From Chrysomallon squamiferum (taxonomy: Eukaryota > Mollusca > Gastropoda > Neomphalida > Peltospiridae), in assembly GCA_012295275.1 (NCBI GenBank), contig CM022665.1, forward strand, positions 9,664,476 through 9,728,475: 64,000 bases of DNA, given 5' to 3'. The translations under genes were made by a program, and so were the position numbers. Within the stretch, counting starts at the first letter, position 1, and the number at the start of each line of letters is the position of its first letter. A model generated the notes under the pieces. That model worked only from the letters and a program-made list of their open reading frames with translations. It made no database searches and was not told the origin of the DNA. Below are positions 37,555-49,720 of the stretch, piece by piece.

Positions 37555-37640
37555 CCATCTTGCCACCAACCCATCAAATCCAATTATCCACACATCCATT
37601 TATTTATCCATTCGCCCAGTCATCCATCCATCTATCCGTC
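37518..37640. repeat. Poly(A) run followed by (ATCC)n-like units
   Basis: A run of about 33 A (37518-37551), then degenerate CATCCATTTATCCA units to about 37640. The unit order resembles the tail of a retroposed sequence, but no body was recognised. Confidence 0.8.
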
Positions 37641-37776
37641 CATACACGTAGCTATTGCCAGCTAATTATCTACTGTTTATTATACATGTAATCTTATTAT
37701 ACTATAAAGATGGTATATGTAATTACTTTCCGTTAATGATAATTGTAAGTATGATGAGCAGAATAATTGTTGTAAT

Positions 37777-37974
37777 AATAAAGATTTTTATTCTGTTAAA
37801 TATAATAAGGTTTATTAATGTAGTATATGTAATATATATCAGCATGTGTATGGTTGTTCTTGTATGATGTATATTTAATTTTAACATTCCTGATGAAGGT
37901 GTGATAATTGACTTTGAAAATGTGGATAAATTAAAATATATATATTTTTATTATTGTGTTGAATTTGTAAATAA
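37777..37974 (+). terminator. Candidate ERMARD polyadenylation signals
   Basis: AATAAA at 37777-37782 and again at 37969-37974 lie 0.32 and 0.51 kb after the ERMARD stop. The second is followed by TGATTGAAATTTGGTTTTG, which supplies the T/G-rich downstream element. The 3' UTR also contains an A-run at 37518-37551. Confidence 0.35.
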
Positions 37975-38582
37975 ATAAATCGTGATTGAAATTTGGTTTT
38001 GAAAGAAGTTAAAACAAAACCCAGTTTTACAAAAAAATCCAAAATTTAACAAAAACAAAACGTCATTTCACATCAATATTCACATTATTACTTCCGTCAT
38101 TACCACCAGCTGACGTTGACTATCACATTTTAGACTTGGAATGACCTTGAGAAGTGAACGTCTCTGAGGATTTCTTAGATTCTGTTATTACAATGATATT
38201 ACAGTATGTCTTTAACCCAGCCGTTTATCCAATCGTCTGCTTTAATTTCCCGCTCCCTAAACATAGAAAAACAAACCGGTTATTTGATAATGCGGAAGGA
38301 ATGATGAAATCGATGAAGACGACATTTAAGCAATGCAGAGTGTCGAAATTCTTTACTTCCCCGTTTCATGACCTTCAGAAAAAAAAAAAAAAAAAAATTC
38401 AAGAAATCAGAATGTCAATGGGACGCAGTTACAAACCAGTTGAAAATCAATGGCTTAACTTGGCCTTGTCTTCGTCTTTTTTGTGAGGAAAACATTCTTT
38501 TCATTTGGCCTAAATCAAAGGAATAAGGAACAAAAGTAGCTCCGTTTTAAACTTTTTTTGTTACGTAGTTACGTGGTGTGTT

Positions 38583-38695
<113 letters not shown>

Positions 38696-39375
38696 CTTTG
38701 TATTTGCACGCATGAATTAATTAAATGAAACAAAATCTATTTTAATAATAGAAACAACAGATCGACCGAACAACAATATTCTCACAATAATCATTGAATG
38801 CCATATACGATTTACATAATTCTCTCACTTTCATACAAACAGAAAATATGTTTATTAGATTTAGATACTTTGTTAAAAAGCTAAAGCTGTACTTTTATTA
38901 TGATTTAGTGAAATTACAGAGGTAAGTAGTGTTACTGTACAGTACTAGCTGATTTGAACAAAGCTTTGGTTGCCACTATTTTTCTATCTAGTTTTTCTAT
39001 TATTTTGAATTGCAATGTCAGCTTGAAAACATACAGATATTAATACTTTGTATATCTAATTTCTACGTATAATTAAAAAGCTGGATATAAAGTTTTTAAA
39101 TGACAATATTGTTATACAAGCCGTTAACTCACATAGACATATGCAGGACAGTTTTGCTATATACAGTTGGGTAGATTTTTAAAACTCTGTTTCTGTTACA
39201 TAAAAACTAATTAAACGTTTTAATTTATATTCAAACAGTTCGTGCGGTATACAAAGTGTAACAACATATATATATATAAAATAGCAAGATTATCCTGTGT
39301 AATAATTTTTAAAATGCCTCCAATCGTTAATGTAAAAAATTATAAAACAGAAAAAAACAGAAAACAAATTAGCAA

Positions 39376-39379
<4 letters not shown>

Positions 39380-39409
<30 letters not shown>
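39380..39409. repeat. (GA)n microsatellite
   Basis: About 15 GA units. Confidence 0.95.
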
Positions 39410-39413
<4 letters not shown>

Positions 39414-39836
39414 CAAAATAACCAGTAGAAACAAACAAAACTCACTAAACATGATCATTTAATACTCTTTACAAGAACTAAGCAGTCGCGACCTGTACTG
39501 AATAATCTATAAATTGTTCCCATTCTTTAATGATAAAAGCTATGAGAAAAAACATTTAGACACATATTAAAAAGACATGAGTTTTGTATACCGCCTCTCG
39601 CAAAGTACATACACTGTCCGCTTAACCCGATCTTGATGATTGAACTTGGCCACACTGAACCCTGTGATCCGTTTGAGTAGCACTCGAATACATATTTAAA
39701 TTAAAGAAGATGTTTACTGTTAAAATGCATGTTTAATGGAGATTTGGTATGGGCGATGCTTGAGTTCAGACACAGGCGCTCTATATAAGACAACTTTAGT
39801 ATTGTCTCAAAAAAAAACAAAAAAAAAAACCTTTTT

Positions 39837-39839
<3 letters not shown>

Positions 39840-39919
<80 letters not shown>
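39840..39919. repeat. (CT)n microsatellite, about 80 bp
   Basis: An uninterrupted CT run, 430 bp after the opposite-strand GA run at 39380. Confidence 0.97.
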
Positions 39920-39922
<3 letters not shown>

Positions 39923-40523
39923 CCCACAGTAGAGGCTTAAAGTCATCTTAAGTTCATCACCAAAATATTTACGAAAGAAGTACAGTTTCACCTTAAGATG
40001 GGTTCAATGCAATATTTAATTCACCATCTTAAATTTACTTTGCTACCAAGACAGCAAACAATTATTTATACTTTTCGTATAATATAAAAATATATTAAGT
40101 ACATTCCATTACTTAAGGGTATACTGATTTAATATCGTGGCGTTAAAACTACTTTTCGTGATTTGTTAAAAATAGTGTTAATTAATTATTACAATTTGAT
40201 TTTGATAATAGGAGACTTCTTGAATATAAAAAAAAAAAAAAAAAAAAAATTGTCTAAGTGTAACAGTTAGATTAATTAAGTTAATCTTTGTTTATTAATC
40301 ATTCAGCAGTCATAATTTACAAATTTTAACATTTTCGAACCAGTATTTTCATATACATACATTTAAACCAGATCTTCCTTGTTTGCATTTTGGTGCCTGG
40401 ACATTAAAGGATGTTAATAGCTGAGAATCAGACCTAGATTAAGAAAATATTTTAGTTTTATATCAATGGCGAGATATCATTATTATATTACGTTATAATA
40501 TTATTGTATTGTATTATATTATT

Positions 40524-40526
<3 letters not shown>

Positions 40527-40558
<32 letters not shown>

Positions 40559-40567
40559 AAAAAAAAT
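40527..40567. repeat. Poly(A) run
   Basis: About 29 A, then ATTAAAAAAAA. Confidence 0.9.
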
Positions 40568-43150
40568 TTTCAGTTCATATATGCGTTTTCAGTAATGCAC
40601 ATGACATCTGAAGGAAAAAATGGAGAGATCCAGTCACAGACCCAGGATAATTTAAAGGAAGGCTGCCAATACGACCTTACCCATTAGCATCAGCAGAACG
40701 ACACATATAGGCCTACATAAACCTGTGTCTATGAATTTCTCTTGACATATATATACATATATATATATATATATGCATGCACGTATTTATGTATGTATCT
40801 ATGTATGTAAGTATATGTGTGTGAGTGTTGCTGTATATATTATACACACACACGTACTTACATACATACATAAATACGGCAATGCATACACACAAACACA
40901 CACACGCGCGCATATATTCTTTTGAAATAAACTTATTATAATAAAAATAATGTTTTAGTTATATAAACTTAAAATCGTCTAATCGCTAAATTAATCGCTG
41001 TGGAAATAATTAAATTACTTCTACGCAGAGCCTGTTATTGTTAACATTATAAAAACAAATTTCTGAATCTGCACTTATTGGCACTTTCCTTGTTACGTTC
41101 TGGCTTAAAAGGTCTAAGCTTAAAGTCAACTGTTATTATCCAGGACTTAGAGTAGACCATTCCTGACTCGCGTGTCTGTCCTGGGCGACCTCACACGTGT
41201 TCTAGATGACATAAAGTTATGTGTCACTGTTTTAATTTTGCGCCCTCAGAAAACTCTCTTAGTACACATTACGAATTGGCAGAATTATTTGAAAATTTAA
41301 TCAGGTATTTGCTCATTTGTTTCCATAACTTGAAAGAATGTAATATAATTATATTCGGTGCTGAGTGTTGATTTATGATGTTCGTATGGTATTTGTCCTG
41401 TCTCTCTCTCTGTTTGTGTGTATCTTTGACTTTCTCTGTCAGCATGACTGAAAAATCTTCGCTTGTTAAATTTTTATGAGATATATAAAAAGTTAAAGAA
41501 TATAGTCTATAAAATATTCTTTAAGACTTTTAGACATAAGAAATAAAAATAATTTCAGTCATTCGTCAGACATTAGACATTTTCTAATAGATTATGAAAA
41601 AAAAAAAAATCATTCGTCTAAGTTGTACAAGGTATTATTTTATGATCTAAAATATAATTTTAAAAAAATACAGAAAAAACTATTTGTACATTTCTTCTTC
41701 TGCCTCTTATTCAGGCCGTCTCTCTTTCAAGGACAAAAGGTCTGTTGCAACATTTCCGTTCTGTCAATAACAGATCTGTAAAAATAAACATTAATTTATT
41801 TTTGTCCATAAGACAACACGCTATTGACTATGTTTATATACAGCAACAGTTTATATTGTTATGTACAAAGCGATCCTTGCTAAGATCTAATATGTCCATA
41901 ACATATTTGTTTGAGTATTACCTCTTTTGTGATAACCTTTCAAAACTTTTCTCGTTGTTGTATTTTAAGAACAAACAAACTTTCACTTTACTAACTTCAG
42001 AAAAAGAAAGTTCTAAATCTGTCCAGACTGTTAGAGCAGTTGTCACGTAGATCTGTATGTTCGCAGCAACACGAAAGAAAAAATAATTTTCATTTTCGAT
42101 AATTTTTCAAAAAAAGGTTGGGATGTCAGGTTCGCTAGCTCTTTTTACTGTGAATACAAATATGTGTGTGTGTGCGTGTGCGCGCGTGCGCCTAATGTTT
42201 ATGTATGTAAACATACACGAACAATCGTAATATCCCATCTATATATACAAGCTTATAATATGTAAGCATATACACACATACACATACATATACACATACA
42301 TATACATATATATATATACACACACACACACACATACCAACATATACATTCAAATAAATATATATTTGTACGAACAAACACATTCATAAACACATACATA
42401 CATACAAAAATACACAAACATATATACAGATAAATGTATTATTTTATGATCTAAAATCAGATACATACACACACATATATACTGACATAGAACACACTCA
42501 TACAAACATACATACATACATACATATTATTATTTTTATTGATTCCGTTCTCGTTACTGACAATCCAGTTTTTCTACTGCAAAAGAACTTTAAAAAACTT
42601 CTTTTCTTTTTTCTTTTTTTTTTTTCAGAGGCGACAAAACCTAGAATTGCTGTTCACATTACAAGACCACGCTACGTCCACTACTTGGCAAGGTTTTGTG
42701 TTTGAACAAACCGACTGAAAAACTCGCGCGAAGTGTGACCATTTTATCACCACCTCCTTAAACGTTTTTATCTTGTATTATAAATGTTACTGAGTGAAAA
42801 ATATTTTGAATACTGGTAGAAGTTAAATTTAAACTTTTTGCCCGTTAATCTATTTTGTGCCCCTTAAGTTTAATTGTTTATCTATATATCTATCTATCTA
42901 TATGGCTGTTTGTCTATCTGCCTGTCTGTTATATATATATATATCTGTTTGTCTATCTACATATACCATTTAATCATTCTGCATAATAATAAAGAAGAAG
43001 AAAATGACGATGAACTTGTTGACATATCGCCATTTTATAAAAATTAAAAACAAATTTAAAATATTCTCATATTTTTCTTTAGTTCTAAATGTATTCATTT
43101 TGATCTTTTAGCATGTTCAAACTTTATAAATAAAGCGTCTTTGGCATTCT

Positions 43151-43155
<5 letters not shown>

Positions 43156-43203
<48 letters not shown>
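43156..43203. repeat. (ATT)n microsatellite
   Basis: About 16 ATT units. Confidence 0.95.
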
Positions 43204-44134
43204 GCTCTTATTGTTGTTATGTTGTTGTTATTGCTGCTGTCAGTAGTTATGATGTTAAATATAATATGTGTTTGTTATACTGTGCATCGTATTGCTAAAC
43301 TTGAATCTAGTAAATTATTAATTATGTTCTAAGCATAAATTTAACCAAGACTTTCGTTTTTAAATCAGTTATGAAAAAAAGAAAGAAAGAAAAACATTAA
43401 GTAAACCTCATCAACCCCCAAAAAAACCTACTACTTCTCATTCATTTTTTTACATCTGACTTTTTAGCTTTAAAGTCAAAATATTTCAAACAGTGTCACA
43501 AGGAACATTTTCCCCTTTTTGTCTCTTTTAGGATTTCTTTAAAGTCCACCCAAAACGTAAGTACACGTATACAGTAAACAAAAAAAAAAAAAATGGCCGT
43601 TACGGAAACGCAGTCGCATGATGTTGTATCCTCCAAAATACCTTCAAATACAGAACTTTATGAAGCCTAAATAACGTGAAGAACAACAAAAAAACATGAG
43701 TATTTCGGTACGTGTTCTAATCTGTTTGTCTGATGGTTCACGTATACCAGAAATCTCTTCTGAGGTTTCCTCCTGGGCTGGCAGAATACCTAAGTAAAGA
43801 ATTTGAGTTTGTTCAAACATGAGACGGACTAAAGAAATTACCCTTAGTAACCTCGTCACTTCCGACAAAAGTTGTGTAAGAATTTGCTGTTTATTTTAAT
43901 TAGCAAAACGTGTAAAGTAAACTGTGAATAACTGGTAAAGTAAATAAAAAACTAACTAACTAAATAAATAAATAATGATATAAGGATGATATTAAAAAAA
44001 GTTAAACCATACACTTCTCCATGATTTCAGTGAATCTTTTTTCTTTTTTTATTTTGTTTTTTTTCTTTATTGTTTTGATAATTCTTAAAGTTTCTATTTT
44101 TTTTCCCCTTCTTCGTTTCCGGTTTTTCTTATTG

Positions 44135-44165
<31 letters not shown>

Positions 44166-45369
44166 GATTTTTTTTTTGTTATTTATTTTTATTATTTGTG
44201 ACATATAATGACGTAATTAAAAGACAATCTTAAAAGAAAATAAGTTTATCTAGTTAATAATTACTAAAGATTATACATATATCTTATCTAAAAACTGTTC
44301 TAAACTATACAGACATTGACAGAAGAACTGCATCAATCCATTCGCTTATCATTTCAATAAATCGCAATATAATCAATTGTTCATCTTGTGTTAATTTTGA
44401 ATTCTATCAAATGGAACCATATAGTCTTTTAGATGGACTAAACATTGCAATTACTGATGAATATATGGATGCCATATATATAGACACACAACCTATAATA
44501 AAATGTTTGTGCAGCTACCTTGGTTGCCATCATCTATTTCAACTCACTTAAAGCACATTTTCCCCTTTTTTTTTGTTGTTGTTTTCCCCTCCATTTCAGC
44601 TAGAGATCCCGACTTGGTTTATCAGTTATATGCACTTTTATGTCATTAAAAGAGACATATAAACCATCTCTTGCTGATCCTCAAGTTTATTCATCACCTG
44701 CTTTTAATTTTCTACCTTTAGAAACCTTTCAATTCATCTGAGACCATTTCAGCTATGACCAAATAAATAAGAAACTTGTAAAAACACATGTATTCTGATC
44801 CATCAACTGTAAAATATATTTAAATTATTTAATGGACTTAAATAATTTTCTTAATTTTTTTAAAAGGGAGTTTTAAGAAAGAAGCTCTAAATAAAAATAT
44901 CAGTTCAGATAGAATATTTAAAAGTATTGAGAGAGAGTTAGAAAGAAAAAAAGATTTATTAATTTGTAAATTAGTTATTCATAATGTAAATTAGTTATTC
45001 ATAATGTAAAAAGGTAATGTTACATTAATTTTAAAAATAGGTTTATATTACATTTAATTTTATTTTTACTAACTATATATAATTGAATATCAAAGAAGAT
45101 AAATATAATCAGTAATAATAATAATAATATCAGTAACTAATGAACTAACGAACTAAATAAATAAATAAAATAAAATAAGATGTAAAAGTACAACACCTTT
45201 CTAATTTCTAATCTTTTCATCTCGTCTGACTAAATGTTTGTTTATTTATTTATTCGACATTAAGAACGTTATTATGGGAGTCATAATTAACATGCCTCTA
45301 TTATAATTTATATGGACAATTAATTTCTGAATTCAGTTATTTGTCGGTAAACTTAAATATCGATTCCGC

Positions 45370-46231
45370 TGACACGCTGTAGCCAATGGGAGAGCTTGAA
45401 AATTCAAGGGCGGCTTAGAGTGGACTTGAAAGCCAGGGGAGACTGCACGAAGATAAAGAGGATACTTTTCTGGAAGGTCACATGATCAAACAAACCGCTA
45501 TGTTTAGCCTGCTGGAGTTGAGGTGATGTTTGATAAACTCAGCCACAGAGAAGCTGACTTCCAAATGTATGTCTGACCAGACCAGTATCGTGTAGATAGG
45601 GCTGGGATAGACACGTCTTGACCACAGTGTGTTCATCATCTCTTGAGTTTACATTATCCTCAAATACAGCTGAGTTTGCTTGTAGCTTCTTCCAGAAACT
45701 GACTCTTCTGGTGGAATCATTGACAACACTACTGATATATTCTTTTGGACATAGGTTACTGTTGCAGAGGACTTTGATTATGATTAAGAAGACTTAGTAA
45801 GTCTTCAGTTAGACACAACTACTTTGACTGTTCCTAAGGATTGCGTGGTGGCATAAAGAAATTTTATTCTCGACTAGATGGGTGCTTTTTTCTGGAGGAC
45901 TTCGTTCATCATCATTTACTGGACATAATTAATCTCATTTACTGAACTGGACAAATTTTTTTAAATTTAACCAGTTAAAAAAAAAATCATTACTTTGTAA
46001 ATGGACATAAGTAATTGTGTTGTTCGTTGAACTGTTGCTGAACTTAACATAATTCATAATTATAAAGTGTTGTACATAAGTGGACATGACAGATAATTTG
46101 TTGCTGAAGAGAACGTATTACTATCGTTTTGATCATTCAGTTAAAAACTTCTACTGAGTGATTCCAAATTATTTTATTTCACAAGAGTTTCCAGGAATTA
46201 CAGATTCGTGAACCTAATCTCGGATGATACG
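45370..46231 (+). promoter_or_regulatory. Putative promoter and long non-coding first exon
   Basis: This stretch is clearly less AT-rich than its flanks and lacks simple repeats. It starts with a CCAAT box (45383-45387), a GGGCGG motif (about 45408) and TCACATGA (45478-45485, an MITF/TFE-type M-box). It ends at GATACG|GTAAGT, a perfect donor at 46232. No frame in it is long enough to be coding. It repeats TGGACATRR-like words (about 45750, 45920, 46002, 46083). The simplest reading is a promoter near 45380-45450 and a 5' UTR exon of about 0.8 kb for a gene whose coding exons lie to the right, beyond the window or unrecognised. Transcript evidence is absent. Confidence 0.45.
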
Positions 46232-47565
46232 GTAAGTTATCCAAAAGTATATTCTCCAGCTTTGCTTTTTATTCCTATAAATATCATAAATCTTGAATTT
46301 GATATCAATTATATAAATGAAAGTCTTTAGACAGTGGTAGAAAAAAAAATTAACCTCTGCTCCTAATATTGTCAAAAAGATAAACTATTTAATATCCAAA
46401 TCTAATACTTTTAAAGTGATAACTCCAATACATTTATATAGAGACATTCATTGTATTATGGATTATGATATGAAAAATTCACTTCAGATAAACAGTATAC
46501 AAAAAGAAACCCCATTCAAACATATTTCATCAAATTTGTTTTTCCACTTCGTTCACCCAAAAATAGGAGATGGCTATAAAATATTCCATCTCGATACTTT
46601 TATCGGCGAAAAGAATAGAACGTAAAGATCTGTGCAAATTAAATTAACCTTGGCTGAATCACAAAATAACACCAGAGTGTATTGTGCAGATGTCTCGTAC
46701 TATAGATAGTTCTGTCTTCTTTTTCTGGCTCGCTGCTTAAATCCCAGTCACCTTGTTGGGATGAGATTCAGGGGCAATGGGTCGCATTGATCTACGGTCC
46801 CGTTCTAGTATTTGCCTTGAGCAGACAAAAAGTCTCCTGTGATTTCCCTGCTTATTATTATTGCTTTTATACTAACCTTGAAATGGAATTCCGTTTTTAA
46901 ATATGTTTTTGGGAGAATTTCTCTTGTATCTTGATTTTTTTTTTTTTTTTTTGAACAGAGTATAAATTCAAATCTGTCTATCTGTCTGTCTGTCTGTCTT
47001 CTATCTATCAATGCAAAGGCTGATAGCAGATATAAGTGACAGTTAACTCGCATTTAATTCACTATGTATATATGCACGTATTTATATATGTGTATGTGTG
47101 TTTGAGGGTTTGTGCGTGTGCGTGTGTGTATGTGTGTATGTATATATGTATGTATGTTTTTGATTCTTTGATATCACGTTTCTCCTAAATGCCTATAGTA
47201 GTTATAAAGCTTTAATGTAAATAGTTTATACTTTAGCTTAACAGTTTAACAATATTAGCAGCTCTACATATATGTGTGTTATTCTTTTACAAAGTTTATA
47301 ATATAATGTATGAAGATAAGCCAGAAAATGGCAGTTTTCTTTAGTTTTCTTTAATACACATTCTTTATTACAGGCCAATTCTGGTCTAAAACGAAGAGTT
47401 AAATAATTACGTGCAAATTTTTAATAAATATTTAATCAATATGTTGGTATCATCTTGAGAAATCTTCAATGCTTTTGTGTTATTTTATTTAAGTACTTAT
47501 TTCGTTTTATATTATTTTGCCAATTTCGTTTATTTTAGGTGGTTTTTTTTTGTTTTTTGGAGGGG

Positions 47566-47577
47566 TGTGTGTGTGTC

Positions 47578-47622
<45 letters not shown>
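47566..47622. repeat. (GT)n microsatellite
   Basis: A GT run with one CT and one AT interruption near 47577-47582. It lies about 100 bp before the minisatellite. Confidence 0.95.
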
Positions 47623-47623
<1 letters not shown>

Positions 47624-47718
47624 CTGAAAAATAAACTGAAAAACTAAATAATGTAAGTTTCACAATTACAGTGCTGATAACCTTTCAAAGAACCAGGAAA
47701 TATAGTTGTAATAATTTC

Positions 47719-48207
47719 GGTGTCAGTACATTCTCAAATAAAGAATTTTTTAGTATATACGTCAATAATAAAGTGTAGATACATTATCATAGAACTATAG
47801 TGTATACGTCTGAAGTAAAGTGTAGATATCATAAAACTACAGTGTATACATCTGTAGTAAAGTGTAAATAGATTATCACAGAATTATAGTTTATACGTCT
47901 GAAATAAAGTGTTGATAAATTCTCACAGACCTATAGTGTATACGTCTGTAGTAAAGTGTAGATATAATAAAACTACAGTGTATACATCTGTAGAAAAGTG
48001 TAAATAGATTATCACAGAACTATAGTGTACGTCTGAGTAAGGTGTAGATAAATTCTCACAGAACTATAGTGTATATATCTGTAGTAAAGTGTAGATATCA
48101 CATAACTATAGTGTACATTTGAATAAAGTGTAGATAAACTATCACAGAACTATGTAGGGCATTGGTCTATAGTATAAAATATATAAATTTCCACAGAACA
48201 CTGTAGT
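47719..48207. repeat. Minisatellite with 39-49 bp units in a three-unit higher-order pattern
   Basis: About ten units share AAAGTGTAGATA...CACAGAACTATAGTGTA..TCTG. Units start at 47770, 47817, 47859, 47906, 47953, 47995, 48039, 48086 and 48125, with degenerate units before and after. Lengths run 47, 42, 47, 47, 42, 44, 47, 39. The short unit (ATATCATAAAACTACAG type) recurs every third position, giving a 136-bp higher-order period: 47817 to 47953 and 47859 to 47995 are both exactly 136 bp. An (AGT)n tract follows directly. Confidence 0.9.
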
Positions 48208-48271
48208 AGTAGTAATAGTAGCAGTTGTAGTAGTAGTAGTAGTAGCAGTAGTAGTAGTAGTAGTAGTAATA
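48203..48271. repeat. (AGT)n microsatellite
   Basis: AGT units with AAT and GCA variants, continuous with the end of the minisatellite. Confidence 0.92.
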
Positions 48272-49429
48272 TGTAAATATGTATATAATATATAAACCAT
48301 TTCAAAAGTAATGTTTCTGTCGTAATTATTTATTTCATTAATAAAATAAAACCTAAATTCTGAGGGACTGATGTAAAAATTCCTTTCGTTTTAATACTGA
48401 AATTAATATACCTGAAACTTTTAAAGCTTTTTCAAAATAAACTGAATATTAACATACATAGATAATCAAATGAAGACTCATCAATTAAAAGTTGCTCAGA
48501 GCAAAGATGAACATATTTGTCCGTTGCAGACTATTTGCTCTTGTATACATGAATCAATGTTAGCGAAGAAAAATTCAGAACCAACTGCCAGTTGTATTGT
48601 TTTTCAGATTTTAATTTTTTTTCTCCTTTTTATCAAAATTCATTTTATCGTGAAATAATGTCTATAACAATGATGGCACGACAGTTTTATTAAGTTTTGA
48701 AATCCTGAATGTTCTTTTGTTCGGTGTCTTGCATCCAGTTCAAATCTACTTTGCATACATTAATTTAAAGAGAACTGACACTGATGTCCAGTGATGAAGA
48801 TGGACAATTATGGACAACAGAGCCTTTGTGATGATGACTGTAACATTAATCTTCATTATCCGTACGCTATAAAAATAATTATAAATTGTTAGTTTTTGTT
48901 TTTTTAAATTTTGATACAATATATTTTTAAAAGCATTTTCACTAAACTGTTTGTACGCAGACGAACTCTAGGCCCTGACCAAGTATACTGATTTCATCGA
49001 TACATCGATTATCGTTCATGAAAAACTTTGCATTGTCTGATTGATTCAGGACCTGATATAGAGAGTCAGTTTTATCTCTCTTAATAAATGTCTGTTCTAA
49101 GCAACTTCATATGTTTATCAGTTTCACAAGCTTGAATATATATATATGTATGTATGTATGTATGTATATATGTATATGTGTGTGTGTGGGGGGGAAATTA
49201 ATACGTTACAAGTTTTATCTAACAAATCTATTTATAATTAAATCTGAGCGATATCGTAAGTCAATTATTAAGATGCGGATTATTTTTTGAAAAATCACGC
49301 ATGATAACCTTCAAAAAATGTAGAAAGCAAAGAAAGAATATTAAAATAAAAAAGAAAGAAAAACTATAGCTAAGAACAAAAATACAAACATATACAATAT
49401 TCTATTTCTGTATAGTATATTTCTTTCGA

Positions 49430-49720
49430 CTGAACTATTTTCGCGATCTCAGCTATTTTTTACACGTTCGCGTTTTTGCTTCCCTCCTCCGAAAGACAGA
49501 ACGAAGATTGCCGACTCTGGCCGAACGGGTTCTCCGACACATGTTTCTCCATGTGACGTTGGGATTTACTTGTTTGCATAAGACTTTGCCTTTGATCCCC
49601 ATTTATTTGTCAGTGAATGGAAATAGGTGCATTGCTCGCGGTCTGCGTGGGTCTGCGACAGTCGAAATCTTGTTGTCCAGTTTGTTATCGCTAATCCAAG
49701 CGAACGGTAAAAATAATGAA
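49430..49720. promoter_or_regulatory. CpG-containing, non-repetitive island; possible enhancer
   Basis: CpG dinucleotides are frequent here (TTCGCGAT, GTTCGCGTT, CTCGCGGTCTGCG), unlike the surroundings. It includes TGACGT (49555-49560) and TTTGCATAA (about 49572), which match CREB/AP-1-type and POU-type sites. The 75-residue open frame is not recognised. Conservation cannot be tested here. Confidence 0.3.

Noticed and set aside
38154-38486. 110-residue plus-strand frame downstream of ERMARD
   Set aside because: It includes an A-run giving poly-Lys, has no recognised domain and no splice or start context. The patch is kept only as a GC-richer region.
41745-42050. 101-residue plus-strand frame
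   Set aside because: It starts at TTG rather than ATG, has no family resemblance, and its composition is that of random AT-rich sequence.
43644-43868. 74-residue minus-strand frame
   Set aside because: Non-repetitive, but with no recognised motif and no exon boundaries that connect it to anything.
47770-48172. Regular spaced repeats as a CRISPR array
   Set aside because: Units are contiguous without unique spacers and the genome is animal; it is a minisatellite.
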